Positions 1 to 8,239 of a stretch of 64,000 nt of DNA are shown piece by piece; position 1 is the first letter of the stretch; each line of letters opens with the position of its first letter. Source of the stretch: JAAXVQ01 sp964604705 (GTDB taxonomy: Bacteria; Oederibacteriota; JAAXVQ01); assembly GCA_964604705.1 (NCBI GenBank), contig CAZSAP010000002.1, forward strand, positions 258,501-322,500, written 5' to 3'. The notes beneath the pieces were generated by a model. It saw only the letters and a program-made list of their open reading frames with translations, was not told the DNA's origin and ran no database searches. The position numbers and the translations under genes are program-made.

Positions 1-428
1 GACCAAGCTTCAAAATGACCGTACACGGTAATGCCCAGCGCCAACGCCAGCGCGCTTAAAAAGGCAAACCCATCGGAAACAGTCGAGCCGAGGGTTAGGT
101 GCGGAACAACCTTGGCCAAAAGAAAAAGTAAGCCACGAAACAAGGATATACATGCGTACGCCGTAAGCAAAAAAAACAATATGCCCATCCAGACATAACC
201 AAAATAGGCGGCGACGCGCGCGAGGGTTTCAATGCCCATACGATCCAGCACGCGCTCCGCAAAAGGCGCCAGCACCAATGCACTTAAGGCGACGAGCAGG
301 ACCCACATCCACTTCCCCTGCAATCCCAAAATACTCTTCAATTTTAAAAACACCAGTGCGTGCGCACCGCCGTAGATGGAAAGAAACACCAATAAAAAAA
401 AGATCCAGCCGATCCAAGTCCCTTTCAT
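1..428 (-). CDS. Metallophosphoesterase, membrane-anchored type (N-terminal part only)
   Basis: This partial gene starts at the ATG at 428-426 and runs off the left edge with no stop in 142 codons. The visible part is all membrane region: a first segment ending in the motif SIYGGAHALVFLKLK, a second around WMWVLLVALSALVLAPF, then AYFGYVWMGILFFLLTAY and a last segment before YGHFEAW. This order, with YGG-H at the end of helix 1, the GYxWMG motif and a YGxxEA ending, is characteristic of the N-terminal membrane domain of bacterial metallophosphoesterases of the YkuE/YaeI type; their catalytic domain would lie beyond the edge, so no metal-binding residue can be checked. A GGAG lies about 8 bases before the ATG. 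It is the last visible gene of the minus-strand run. The family call rests on membrane-domain resemblance only. Confidence 0.7.
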   Translation of the reverse strand, partial: MKGTWIGWIFFLLVFLSIYGGAHALVFLKLKSILGLQGKWMWVLLVALSALVLAPFAERVLDRMGIETLARVAAYFGYVWMGILFFLLTAYACISLFRGLLFLLAKVVPHLTLGSTVSDGFAFLSALALALGITVYGHFEAW

Positions 429-483
429 AAAACCCGCTCCATTTCCCCGACAGTTGTATTACGTATCGCTCGCAGGTGACCCC

Positions 484-639
484 TTACCGTTTGCGGCGTA
501 TGAGCAGAAGCCCGCCCACCAAACCTACGAGCATGACAATGAAATCAATCACTTCCCAATATACGGGGCGCCGCACCACAAAACCCGAGAGGACCAGGGC
601 GGCCATGCCCAAGAGAACCCAACCAAGACGTTTATGCAT
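484..639 (-). CDS. Small two-helix membrane protein
   Basis: This 51-residue open frame begins MHKRLGWVLLGMAAL and ends LLLIRRKR. It has a hydrophobic stretch near the N-terminus, a short polar turn (RRPVYWE) and a second hydrophobic stretch closed by positive charges, as expected for a two-helix inner-membrane protein. I chose the ATG at 639 because GGAGAGGAG lies 10 bases upstream; an in-frame ATG at 648 is only one base from that site. The start lies inside the last codons of the TerC-family gene (8-bp overlap), which suggests translational coupling. No family is recognised. Function is unknown; co-occurrence with the TerC and metallophosphoesterase genes points only to an envelope role. 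Confidence 0.6.
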   Translation of the reverse strand: MHKRLGWVLLGMAALVLSGFVVRRPVYWEVIDFIVMLVGLVGGLLLIRRKR

Positions 640-1570
640 GTCCGCCATGCTCCTCTCCAGATTTGGGCTTCCAAATTATGGAAGCTACTACTGAAGCCGT
701 TAACACGACAAGAATAACCCCCAGCGCAATGCCCACAGGAATTTTATACACATCGGCCAGCAACATTTTTACACCAATAAACGACAAGACCGCCGCGAGG
801 CCGTAGTTCAAATAATGGAACATTTGCATAAATCCGGACAAGGCAAAAAACAAGGCGCGCAATCCCATGACCGCAAAAATATTGGATGTGAACACAATAA
901 ACGGATCGGTGGTAATGGCTAAAATGGCAGGTATTGAATCCACCGCAAAAATAATATCCGTTGTCTCAATCACCAACAACACAATAAACAGAGGCGTGGC
1001 CCAGGTACGGTTATCCTTGCGTACGAAAAAACGATCGCCTTCAAAGGTGGGCGTGACCGGCATAATCTTGCGAAAGAGGCGAATGACCGGATTTTTCTCC
1101 GGTTCAATCTCTTCATCCTTTTTCCCTAAGAGTTTGAGGCCGGTATACACCAAGATCGCACCGAAGACATAGATGATCCAATGGAACTGGTGAATCAACG
1201 AGACGCCGACGCCAATAAACAGCGCCCGCATAACCATGGCACCAATGATGCCCCAAAAAAGAATCTTATGCTGAAAATGTTTGGGAACCCGGAAAAATGA
1301 AAACACCACTAAGAAAACAAAGAGATTATCCACACTTAACGACTCTTCCACCACATATCCCGTTAGAAACAAAAGCGCCTTTTCCGAACCTTGAGTAAAA
1401 TAAATCCCCAGGTTGAAAAGCATCGCCAGGCCGATCCAGACGGCACTCCAAATAAGCGCTTCCTTCATTTTTACTTCATGCGCGCGCCGGTTGAGCACAC
1501 CCAAATCCAAAACCGCCATGCCCAACATAATCACACCAAACACCACCCACAATACAAGTTCCATTGACAT
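632..1570 (-). CDS. TerC/Alx-family integral membrane protein
   Basis: This polytopic membrane protein of about 312 residues belongs to the TerC/Alx family, whose members are linked to manganese export and tellurite resistance. The two family signatures are present: VEESLSVDNLFVFLVVFSFF near residue 75 and VIETTDIIFAVDSIPAILA near residue 200, both carrying conserved acidic residues within membrane helices thought to handle the metal. A basic/acidic cytoplasmic loop (KKDEEIEPEKNP) separates the two halves. The start at 1570 is preferred because AGGAG lies 6 bases upstream; a GTG at 1573 is also in frame. The start overlaps the end of the MFS gene, so the two are probably co-translated. Many TerC-family genes follow a Mn-sensing yybP-ykoY riboswitch; here there is no room for one. 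Confidence 0.9.
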   Translation of the reverse strand: MSMELVLWVVFGVIMLGMAVLDLGVLNRRAHEVKMKEALIWSAVWIGLAMLFNLGIYFTQGSEKALLFLTGYVVEESLSVDNLFVFLVVFSFFRVPKHFQHKILFWGIIGAMVMRALFIGVGVSLIHQFHWIIYVFGAILVYTGLKLLGKKDEEIEPEKNPVIRLFRKIMPVTPTFEGDRFFVRKDNRTWATPLFIVLLVIETTDIIFAVDSIPAILAITTDPFIVFTSNIFAVMGLRALFFALSGFMQMFHYLNYGLAAVLSFIGVKMLLADVYKIPVGIALGVILVVLTASVVASIIWKPKSGEEHGGHA

Positions 1571-3132
1571 CACATTCTCCTCTTCTTTTTTTCATAACGG
1601 TTTTCATTTCTGCATATCTCCCGCTCGGCTTGTGGTTCTTCCAGAACAACCCGAGAACGACGTGTCAGTCTCCTTACAAGACGAACCCAGGCCATGGGCA
1701 GCGTAACGATGCGTTGCATGCCCACAAACGACAAAACATGCAGGCTCTTGCTGCGCATTTCCGTCAACAAGGCGTTGAGCACAATGTCGTCCCCGACTTC
1801 CCCAACTTCTTTGACCAAGGCCAGGCGATGCAATCCGTAGAGTCCCAATAAAAATGCTCCGGCAAACAGAAAATCCCAATGTTGAAAATGCAGGGTATTA
1901 AACGCCAGCTGGGCATGGGGACTGCTCCATTTTACGGTCCAAGCGAGATCCCAGCGCGCAAAAACATCCACCAACTGTCCGCCCACCAAAGGAGCGATTC
2001 CGGCCGCCAGTGAATTCACAATGCTGATGGACGCCAAGTAGGTCGTGGCGCTGCCGCGCGGAGCGAGCTTCAACCCAATGTTGTTCGTCGCCAGCGTTAC
2101 TCCGGAAGCGGCTACGCCCATAAGAATCATCAACACCACCAACAGCGGCAACGTAAGTAAGCGACTCGGCATGGATGTAAACGTAAAGCCTAAAATGCAA
2201 AGCATAAAGAGCATACCGCTGATGTTCAAGACGGTCTTATTGCTGAAGCGATCGACAAAGCCACCCCAAATGCTTAAAAACGCAAAATACACAGCTTGCT
2301 GCACTACGGTGAGCGCAATAACCAACGATAAGGAATAGTGCAGGTATTTCAACAAGTACACGTTAAAAAAGGGTGTTACCAAATTAACCGCAAACGTCCA
2401 CGGGCCTAGAAACAAGATCAGTTTACGAAAATTGCTGTCGCGCAGCGGGTCCCGCAAGCGTTGCCAGAGTGAAAACGACTCAGGCGTCGCCTCCAAGGCG
2501 GCTTCGGGGATGTTTGCAATAAAATATACGCCTAACATGCCTGCTAAGAATCCGATAAAGAAAATGGTCGAATACCCCACCAGAACCTGTGCGGCATAAT
2601 GATCTTTCCAATAATCGATAAACCCACCAGCACCCAAACTCAGGACAATCCCCAACAAGGTGGCCCAGGCCATGCGTTTGGAAAAAAACGAACCCAACCT
2701 GTCTTGCGGCACCAAATCCCGCATCCATGAATTCCAACTGCACGTACCAATGGCGCCAAAAACATTATGTAAAATCAAAGCGCTTAAAAGCACCCCCAAC
2801 CCTACCGCGGGTGAGCCCAAAAAGGGGATAAGTACAATCGGCAGAAGGAAGGTGCGGCTGATTAATACCGAATACACAGTCATGGCCCGGCGATTGCGGA
2901 AACGTTCCACCAAATAAACCGAGGGCATTTGAATCAATTGAGAAAGCGGGCCTATGGCGGCGATCAATCCAATAATAAAATTTGTAGCCCCCAAACGCAG
3001 CGCAAAATCGGTCATAAACGCACCGCCTACCAAGACCAACATGGTCTGAGTGGTAAGGCCGTCGCGTAGAACCGCTGTGAGGCCAGTTTGAATTTCTTTT
3101 TCCGTTAAGGTATCTTTGACTGGGAAGCGCAT
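1570..3132 (-). CDS. Major facilitator superfamily transporter
   Basis: The 520-residue product has about twelve hydrophobic segments in two halves joined by a charged loop near residue 210-235, the layout of an MFS permease. The segment VERFRNRRAMTVYS between the second and third helices and GGFVDRFSNKTVLN at the same place in the second half are degenerate copies of the MFS loop 2-3 motif. After the last helix comes an unusually long, very basic tail (roughly residues 440-520, ending KKKRRM) predicted to be cytoplasmic. The substrate cannot be read from sequence. The gene begins 9 bases after the CPBP protease stop without an obvious ribosome binding site, suggesting coupled translation, and its stop overlaps the TerC-family start. 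Confidence 0.85.
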   Translation of the reverse strand: MRFPVKDTLTEKEIQTGLTAVLRDGLTTQTMLVLVGGAFMTDFALRLGATNFIIGLIAAIGPLSQLIQMPSVYLVERFRNRRAMTVYSVLISRTFLLPIVLIPFLGSPAVGLGVLLSALILHNVFGAIGTCSWNSWMRDLVPQDRLGSFFSKRMAWATLLGIVLSLGAGGFIDYWKDHYAAQVLVGYSTIFFIGFLAGMLGVYFIANIPEAALEATPESFSLWQRLRDPLRDSNFRKLILFLGPWTFAVNLVTPFFNVYLLKYLHYSLSLVIALTVVQQAVYFAFLSIWGGFVDRFSNKTVLNISGMLFMLCILGFTFTSMPSRLLTLPLLVVLMILMGVAASGVTLATNNIGLKLAPRGSATTYLASISIVNSLAAGIAPLVGGQLVDVFARWDLAWTVKWSSPHAQLAFNTLHFQHWDFLFAGAFLLGLYGLHRLALVKEVGEVGDDIVLNALLTEMRSKSLHVLSFVGMQRIVTLPMAWVRLVRRLTRRSRVVLEEPQAEREICRNENRYEKKKRRM

Positions 3133-3141
3133 ACGTATGGG

Positions 3142-4074
3142 TCACGCCCGGAAAGTCGGGGCGAGCTCCTCTGCCATCTGGGGACATCGGGTTAATGATT
3201 CCCGGGCCAAAAATCGATCGTACACAAACAAGCCTATATTCGCAACCGCCAGAACCAACAACCCGGCCAAGCCTGTGATGCCCAAACTTAGATCGTTGCC
3301 GCCGCTTAAGATCATCACGGCCAAGGCCGCCACTCCGTTGAGGGTCCCGTGAAACACAGCCGCAGCCACCACCGATCGGGCCCGCAGACGAACATACGCA
3401 ATCAGCGGCGAAAGCAGCAGGCAAAAATCCGTCATCAGGAAAACACCCTCGACTGGATGTTCGGGATAATTATGCCCGTGCAAAACCAAGGGGATGTGCC
3501 ACCCTCCCCAAATCAACCCAATGAGTAACGATGAACGCCAAAAACCCATGAATCCCAACTCACGCTGCAAAAACCCACGCCAACCTATTTCTTCACCCAA
3601 TGCGGCCACGGCGTTCACGGTCACGCCTGCGATCATGCCTTGAAACAGGGTCAGCCAAAAGGCGTGCACGGGCAGCGCACGCATTTGCGTACGCATGGCT
3701 TCGATCTGTTCCGGCGGCATATGTCCCTGCACACGGTCAAACAAACCTTGTAAGTCAGGAGAAAACGCAATCCCGGGCATGGTCCAACCCACACCCAGGG
3801 CGCCAACGATCAAGAGCAGCGGCAGGCCCCAAGCCACAGCCCACCAACGATTCCACTTCAAAGAAAAACCCAAATCACGCAAAGGTGCGCGAACCCACCA
3901 GCGTTGCAATCCCAGGGCCACCAGCATAGGAACAAACATGTACCCAACGGACATGGCCATGCCGGCCGGACTTTGCAAGGTACCGCCAAACTTGAAGAAC
4001 AAGCCGGCCAACACCCAGTTAAGTCCAAAGGTGATCAGGATAAACCCGATGGCATGCATGATCGAAGACCGCAT
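3142..4074 (-). CDS. CPBP-family intramembrane metalloprotease (CAAX protease/Abi type)
   Basis: This 310-residue multi-spanning membrane protein has the three CPBP motifs: EEIGWRGFLQ with Glu161, Glu162 and Arg166; GLIWGGWHIPLVLHG with His193; and VFHGTLNG near residue 250. In the Rce1/CPBP family the glutamates and histidines coordinate the catalytic zinc within the membrane. Bacterial members act in bacteriocin self-immunity or process membrane proteins; the target here is unknown. Insertions relative to minimal members (HNYPEHPVEG after motif 2) resemble those of the larger CPBP proteases. The ATG at 4074 has GGAG at 7-8 bases. It lies 66 bases after pyrE, within the same minus-strand run, and 9 bases before the MFS gene. 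Confidence 0.88.
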   Translation of the reverse strand: MRSSIMHAIGFILITFGLNWVLAGLFFKFGGTLQSPAGMAMSVGYMFVPMLVALGLQRWWVRAPLRDLGFSLKWNRWWAVAWGLPLLLIVGALGVGWTMPGIAFSPDLQGLFDRVQGHMPPEQIEAMRTQMRALPVHAFWLTLFQGMIAGVTVNAVAALGEEIGWRGFLQRELGFMGFWRSSLLIGLIWGGWHIPLVLHGHNYPEHPVEGVFLMTDFCLLLSPLIAYVRLRARSVVAAAVFHGTLNGVAALAVMILSGGNDLSLGITGLAGLLVLAVANIGLFVYDRFLARESLTRCPQMAEELAPTFRA

Positions 4075-4140
4075 CCTGTTGCTCCTACCGTACCACCTTC
4101 ATAGCGCACACCTGCGTCCTGTGTACGTTGCAGCCCGCAC

Positions 4141-4734
4141 TTATTTCAAACCACGACTGCCGGGTTTAACCGCCGGAGAGCCTTCTTTGCACAAAGGGCA
4201 AACATCCGGGGTCCAGATCTCGGCCTTCACTTTTAACAACGAGGTCAAGGGCGCCCCCAGATCCGGTGGTGTGGCACTCCGGTCAATGAAACTGCCCACG
4301 CCTATGACCTGCGCGCCCGCTTCCTTGGCTAAGGCAATGGCCTCTTTAACCGAACCGCCCGTGGTGATAACATCTTCCACGGCCAAAACACGCTCACCGG
4401 GCTTCAAGGCAAAACCGCGACGCAGGGCAAATTTCCCCTCCACCCGCTCACAAAAAAGTGCACGCACCTTGGTATTGCCCGCACGCGATAAGGCTTGGGC
4501 CACTTCCTGGGCAATCACAATGCCGCCCACGGCTGGACCCAACACCACTTCCACGTTCTGCGCCAGAAACGCCTGGGCCAAGGCATCCGAAAGTTGCGCA
4601 GCAATCTTGGGATATTGCGTCACCAAGGCGCATTGCAAATAGCGGTTGGAGTGGTTGCCCGAGCTAAGTAAAAAATGTCCGCTCAACAAAGCCTGGACAT
4701 CTTCAAATACTTTCAAAACCTCTTCGGATTTCAT
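4141..4734 (-). CDS. pyrE: Orotate phosphoribosyltransferase
   Basis: PyrE joins orotate to PRPP to give orotidine 5'-phosphate, the fifth step of de novo pyrimidine synthesis. The 197-residue protein contains the PRPP-binding signature VLAVEDVITTGGSVKEAI (adjacent acidic residues followed by TTGGS) and the usual N-terminal FLLSSGNHSNRYLQCAL segment, in which SSGNHS takes the place of the more common SSGxxS loop. The C-terminus (VCPLCKEGSPAVKPGSRG) adds a CPLC pair of the type seen in the long PyrE forms of deep-branching bacteria and archaea. The start overlaps the pyrF stop by 4 bases (ATGA), indicating translational coupling and a possible PyrF-PyrE partnership like the fused UMP synthase of eukaryotes. 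Confidence 0.95.
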   Translation of the reverse strand: MKSEEVLKVFEDVQALLSGHFLLSSGNHSNRYLQCALVTQYPKIAAQLSDALAQAFLAQNVEVVLGPAVGGIVIAQEVAQALSRAGNTKVRALFCERVEGKFALRRGFALKPGERVLAVEDVITTGGSVKEAIALAKEAGAQVIGVGSFIDRSATPPDLGAPLTSLLKVKAEIWTPDVCPLCKEGSPAVKPGSRGLK

Positions 4735-5450
4735 CGTACTGCCTCCTCCATCTCCTGATGAATCTGCCGTACCATGGCGGCAGGATCTTTGGCTTCGTAC
4801 ACCGGACGTCCAATCACAATATAATTCGCTCCGGCCGCCATGGCTTCGCCCGGGGTCATGGTCCGTTTTTGGTCACCCAGCTCGCTCCCGCTGGGGCGGA
4901 TGCCCGGCGTCAGGATAATAAAGGTCGGTCCGCACGCCTCGCGAATGGCTTTAATCTCATGCGGACTGGCCACCACGCCGTCCAAGCCGGATTCCTGTGC
5001 CAGTTGCGCCAGATGGACCACTTGGCTCTCCAACTTGCGCTTCAACCCAATCTCTTCCTCCACCATCTTTTGGTTCAACGATGTCAGTAGCGTCACGGCC
5101 AGGACCAACGACTTGGGTTGCTTCAGCTTCTTGGAAACCTCATCCGCAGCTTGAGCAGCCGCCTGCATCATGTCCTTGCCCCCGCTGGCATGCACATTCA
5201 CAATCGTTGCGCCGAGTCGGCAGGCGGCCGCCACGGCCGTACCCACGGTGCGCGGGATATCATGAAACTTGGCATCGTAAAATACACCAAACCCACGGCG
5301 GCGCACATGCTGCACGGCTTCGGGTCCGGCCGCGGTCAGCAACTGGGTCCCCAGTTTGTAGTGCGAGACCAACCCTTGCATGCGGTCCATCAGGCGTTCC
5401 GCCGCTTCCAATTCATCCACATCCAAGGCTACAATTAAACGATCCTTCAT
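4731..5450 (-). CDS. pyrF: Orotidine 5'-phosphate decarboxylase
   Basis: PyrF decarboxylates OMP to UMP, the final step of the pathway. With the ATG at 5450 the protein has 239 residues and begins MKDRLIVALDVDE, the standard N-terminus of the short bacterial OMP decarboxylase. The catalytic segment YDAKFHDIPRTV supplies Asp59, Lys61 and Asp64 of the D-x-K-x-x-D motif, and LTPGIRPSG near residue 190 is the phosphate-gripping loop. A GTG at 5459 in the same frame has a slightly better spaced GGAG and cannot be excluded. The gene follows the polysaccharide deacetylase by 14 bases and overlaps pyrE by 4 bases. Confidence 0.95.
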   Translation of the reverse strand: MKDRLIVALDVDELEAAERLMDRMQGLVSHYKLGTQLLTAAGPEAVQHVRRRGFGVFYDAKFHDIPRTVGTAVAAACRLGATIVNVHASGGKDMMQAAAQAADEVSKKLKQPKSLVLAVTLLTSLNQKMVEEEIGLKRKLESQVVHLAQLAQESGLDGVVASPHEIKAIREACGPTFIILTPGIRPSGSELGDQKRTMTPGEAMAAGANYIVIGRPVYEAKDPAAMVRQIHQEMEEAVR

Positions 5451-5464
5451 CTTTACCACGTGAG

Positions 5465-6607
5465 TTATTTCTCCTTCGTCTGTTCCTCAGCCGGCAGAAC
5501 CGTCGCCAACCAAGTTTCTTTGTAATGATGTTTTTGCTTGTCCCGCGCCACCACCATAAGGGCGTCGGTTCCATGCGTCCAAGGCTTGGCCAAGGTCACG
5601 CGCAATGTTCCGGTAGCTTCATCGTAGGTGCACGCTTGCTTAACCCCGCCTTTTAAAACAGTCCAGGATTTCGCCTCAATCAAAGCGCGTTGTTCGAGGG
5701 CCAGTACGGCTTTGACTTCCGTGACCGGACCCACCACTCGAGATCCGGGTGCCAGCGAACAATCGGTCAATTTTAAAGGACGATCGTCCAGTAGAAACCG
5801 AAACATCTTATCACTCACATTATGAATAATCATAATGCGCTTGAGTTGCTCGCGTGGTGTATCGGCGGCGTTGGTCCCCTGATCCACGGTAAACATCAGA
5901 GCATATCCGGCGTCCCTGGCTGCCTGAGCCACGCTTGTGTCCCAAAGCCCATACGGATAGGCCAGTGACACCACCGGGTGACCCAGCCACTCCTGCAACT
6001 GCTTGAACGAGCCTCCCAATTCTTTGCTCAAGAACGCATCCTTGCCTTTGGCGGCTTCCGCGCTTGTTGGTTTGGTCAGCTTTGGATGCGTCCATGAATG
6101 CGAGCCAATTTCAAACCCCTCTTTTTCCAGCGCGACCAGTTGCGCTTGAGAGAGCCCTTGCTTAGAATTGATAAAGTGGGTGTACACAAACAGGGTTGCC
6201 GTAAATCCAAATTCCTGGAAAATCGGTTGTGCTACAGACGCAAAATCAGCATACCCGTCGTCTATGGTAATGAGCAGTGGTTTGGCCGGCAACGCGGCTT
6301 TGCCCGTCAATCCCGCCAAATACGTTGACGCGGTAATGGGGGTGTAACCTGCGCTCTTGATGATCTCAAATTGCCGTTTCAATTCCTCCGGAGTTACAAA
6401 ATAAGGATCGTTGGCCTTGTACTGGCCAAACCGATGATAACACAAGACCGGAACGCTCACCGACACATCGGCGGCCGCCGCCACGGAGGTGCCGATCTCT
6501 GCTACGCTGACCGCTGTGTTTGTATTTCCGGTTTGCGCAAACGCACTTCCGGCCAACAAAACCACACCCGCCAACCAACTTGCCGCATGTCTCACACGTA
6601 ACTGCAT
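5465..6607 (-). CDS. Secreted polysaccharide deacetylase (NodB domain)
   Basis: The 380-residue product opens with a signal peptide (WLAGVVLLAGSAFAQ, likely cleavage after Ala-Phe-Ala) and has a NodB-type deacetylase domain from about residue 52 to 270: VPVLCYHRFG, then ITIDDGY with Asp116 and Asp117, then EIGSHSWTHP with His170 and His174, the D-H-H metal site of carbohydrate esterase family 4. It should remove acetyl groups from a cell-wall or exported polysaccharide. The C-terminal 110 residues form a beta-rich region without a recognised family. I chose the ATG at 6607 because AAGGAG sits five bases upstream; a GTG at 6613 precedes it. It lies between a PAP2 phosphatase and pyrF, so a cell-envelope gene interrupts the pyrimidine genes. 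Confidence 0.9.
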   Translation of the reverse strand: MQLRVRHAASWLAGVVLLAGSAFAQTGNTNTAVSVAEIGTSVAAAADVSVSVPVLCYHRFGQYKANDPYFVTPEELKRQFEIIKSAGYTPITASTYLAGLTGKAALPAKPLLITIDDGYADFASVAQPIFQEFGFTATLFVYTHFINSKQGLSQAQLVALEKEGFEIGSHSWTHPKLTKPTSAEAAKGKDAFLSKELGGSFKQLQEWLGHPVVSLAYPYGLWDTSVAQAARDAGYALMFTVDQGTNAADTPREQLKRIMIIHNVSDKMFRFLLDDRPLKLTDCSLAPGSRVVGPVTEVKAVLALEQRALIEAKSWTVLKGGVKQACTYDEATGTLRVTLAKPWTHGTDALMVVARDKQKHHYKETWLATVLPAEEQTKEK

Positions 6608-6676
6608 AACCACTCCTTGTCATTAACGGCTTCGGCACGTGTCTGTAAACCACTGTGCGAAAAATAAATGGCGCCC

Positions 6677-6705
6677 AGTGTAGCATACCCGCCCAGGTTT
6701 CCCAA
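6677..6705 (-). promoter_or_regulatory. Candidate sigma70-type promoter before the deacetylase gene
   Basis: On the minus strand TTGGGA and TACACT are separated by 17 bases, and the -10 box has an upstream TG (extended -10). It lies in the 106-base gap between the PAP2 phosphatase and the deacetylase and could give deacetylase-pyrF-pyrE a second transcript that escapes PyrR attenuation. The -35 box is weak. Confidence 0.4.
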
Positions 6706-6713
6706 CCAGGAAC

Positions 6714-7319
6714 TCACGCTCCAATGCGCGTTCGTCCGCTCACACCTTCAGGCCCCGGCCATGTCCAGCGACTGCACTGCACCAGCATCCAGCCCAAACC
6801 CCACCCTAAAACGTAACCCACCAGCACATCCACAGGATAGTGCCCCCCAGAGTAGATGGCCCCCGCGCCCACACACCCTGCAAACACCCAAGCGGGCCAA
6901 CGCAGGCTTCGATCCAAATGCGACACCACCATGGCCAAGGCCGCCGCGCTGGCAGCATGGGTGGAGGGAAAGGAGAGCGAGACCGCCGAGAGATCCTTAA
7001 GATGCGCACTCAAATGCACATCCGGCAATGCCAAGAAAGGACGAGTGCGATTAAAAAACGGTTTCAGCCATTCGTTGTGCATCAGATTGGCACATACCAC
7101 CGCCAAACTGCTCCAGATGCCCACCACCAGTGCGGTTTTCCATCCACGCCACCAGGTATACCCTACGCTACCCAGCAGAAGCAGTACCACCAGTACAAGA
7201 TCATTGGCCGTCAAATAAGTCAGATCGGCCAAGGGTTGCCAATACAGTGTGTGGTTGATGAAATTAAACGCAGCAATGTCCGCACGCGAAACAACGTCCA
7301 CCACGTCCAACACACTCAT
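6714..7319 (-). CDS. PAP2-family membrane phosphatase
   Basis: This 201-residue membrane protein has five or six hydrophobic segments and PAP2 phosphatase motifs: KPFFNRTRP (Lys86-x6-Arg93-Pro94), FPSTHAAS (Pro118, Ser119, His121) and SGGHYPVDV (His160 and Asp164). Family members dephosphorylate lipid phosphates such as undecaprenyl pyrophosphate, phosphatidate or phosphatidylglycerophosphate. The third motif lacks the usual arginine six residues before the histidine (Ala154 here), and the second reads PSTH instead of PSGH, so activity or substrate may differ from the standard enzymes. The start overlaps the pyrD stop by 4 bases. Recycling of undecaprenyl phosphate would fit the neighbouring polysaccharide deacetylase, but this is inference. 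Confidence 0.88.
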   Translation of the reverse strand: MSVLDVVDVVSRADIAAFNFINHTLYWQPLADLTYLTANDLVLVVLLLLGSVGYTWWRGWKTALVVGIWSSLAVVCANLMHNEWLKPFFNRTRPFLALPDVHLSAHLKDLSAVSLSFPSTHAASAAALAMVVSHLDRSLRWPAWVFAGCVGAGAIYSGGHYPVDVLVGYVLGWGLGWMLVQCSRWTWPGPEGVSGRTRIGA

Positions 7320-8239
7320 AACCGACCTGCCCCCACCAACTCCCGGATGGATGATAGACGATGCTGCGCCATGTACGTCTTTAAGCCTGCCGCCACACGT
7401 GAGGGAATGGCCGGATCACGAAACGTACCGGTACCAATCTGCACAGCCGTAGCTCCGGCCAAAATAAACTCCAGTGCATCGTCTGCGGTCTCAATCCCAC
7501 CGCAGCCTACAATGGGAATGTTTACCGCACCCGCAACTTTATAAACCATGGCCAGGGCCACAGGTTTAATCGCCGGTCCCGACAAGCCGCCGGTGAGATT
7601 GGCCAGCACCGGACGGCGATGCACGATGTCCATGCGCAGCCCTACCAAGGTGTTCGCCACGGTCAACGCATCGGCCCCAGCCTCTTCCGCGGCTTTGGCC
7701 AGAGGCACAATATCCGTGACATTGGGTGAAAGCTTGATCCAGAGCGGACGCTTGGTGATGCGCCGCACGGCCGAGACCAACTCGTTGAGCACCTTGGGAT
7801 CACGCCCAAACTCGATCCCCCCGGCATGCACATTGGGGCATGATACGTTCAGCTCCAGGCCGGCGATGCCCTTCTGACGCTCAAGGCGTTGCACCACATG
7901 GATGTACTCCTCCCGCTTGGAACCGGCGATATTGGCAATCACGGCACACGGCAGTTTGCGCAAGGCCGGAAGCTTCTCTTCGCAAAAGGCTTCAACCCCC
8001 ACATTGGCCAGACCAATGGCATTGAGCATGCCGGACGAACACTCCACCACCCGCGGCATCGCGTTTCCGGTACGCGGCGCCAAGGTAATGCTCTTGGCCA
8101 CAAGCCCGCCGATGGTTTTAAAATCAATGTGCTCGGCAAGTTCCGTTCCATAGCCGCACGTGCCCGACGCCAACAGGACAGGATTTTCGAGGCTTACGCC
8201 ACCAACATTTACTTTGAGGTTACCCATAGGTTTAGGCAT
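7316..8239 (-). CDS. pyrD: Dihydroorotate dehydrogenase B, catalytic subunit
   Basis: This is the FMN-containing catalytic subunit of the NAD-dependent class 1B enzyme, which oxidises dihydroorotate to orotate in the cytoplasm together with PyrK. The beta/alpha barrel begins LKVNVGGVSLENPVLLASGT; the active-site loop ELNVSCPNVHAGG carries the cysteine that acts as base in class 1 enzymes, and IVGCGGIETADDALEFI and ATAVQIGTGTF form the FMN phosphate site. Three in-frame ATGs are possible (8251, 8239, 8227). The last best matches the family N-terminus but none has a strong ribosome binding site, as expected for translation coupled to pyrK, whose stop codon (8232-8234) lies among them. The stop overlaps the PAP2 phosphatase start by 4 bases. 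Confidence 0.95.
   Translation of the reverse strand: MPKPMGNLKVNVGGVSLENPVLLASGTCGYGTELAEHIDFKTIGGLVAKSITLAPRTGNAMPRVVECSSGMLNAIGLANVGVEAFCEEKLPALRKLPCAVIANIAGSKREEYIHVVQRLERQKGIAGLELNVSCPNVHAGGIEFGRDPKVLNELVSAVRRITKRPLWIKLSPNVTDIVPLAKAAEEAGADALTVANTLVGLRMDIVHRRPVLANLTGGLSGPAIKPVALAMVYKVAGAVNIPIVGCGGIETADDALEFILAGATAVQIGTGTFRDPAIPSRVAAGLKTYMAQHRLSSIRELVGAGRL

Noticed and set aside
376..717. Plus-strand frame of 113 codons at the left side
   Set aside because: It is antisense to the metallophosphoesterase start, the small membrane protein and the TerC-family end, has no ribosome binding site and no recognisable protein features.
1571..1640. yybP-ykoY manganese riboswitch before the TerC-family gene
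   Set aside because: The region upstream is the coding end of the MFS gene and lacks the conserved riboswitch loops.
3695..4642. Plus-strand frame of 315 codons across the CPBP gene and pyrE
   Set aside because: It is antisense to two well-supported genes and rich in Pro, Arg, Ser and Thr, the usual look of a mirror frame in GC-rich coding DNA.
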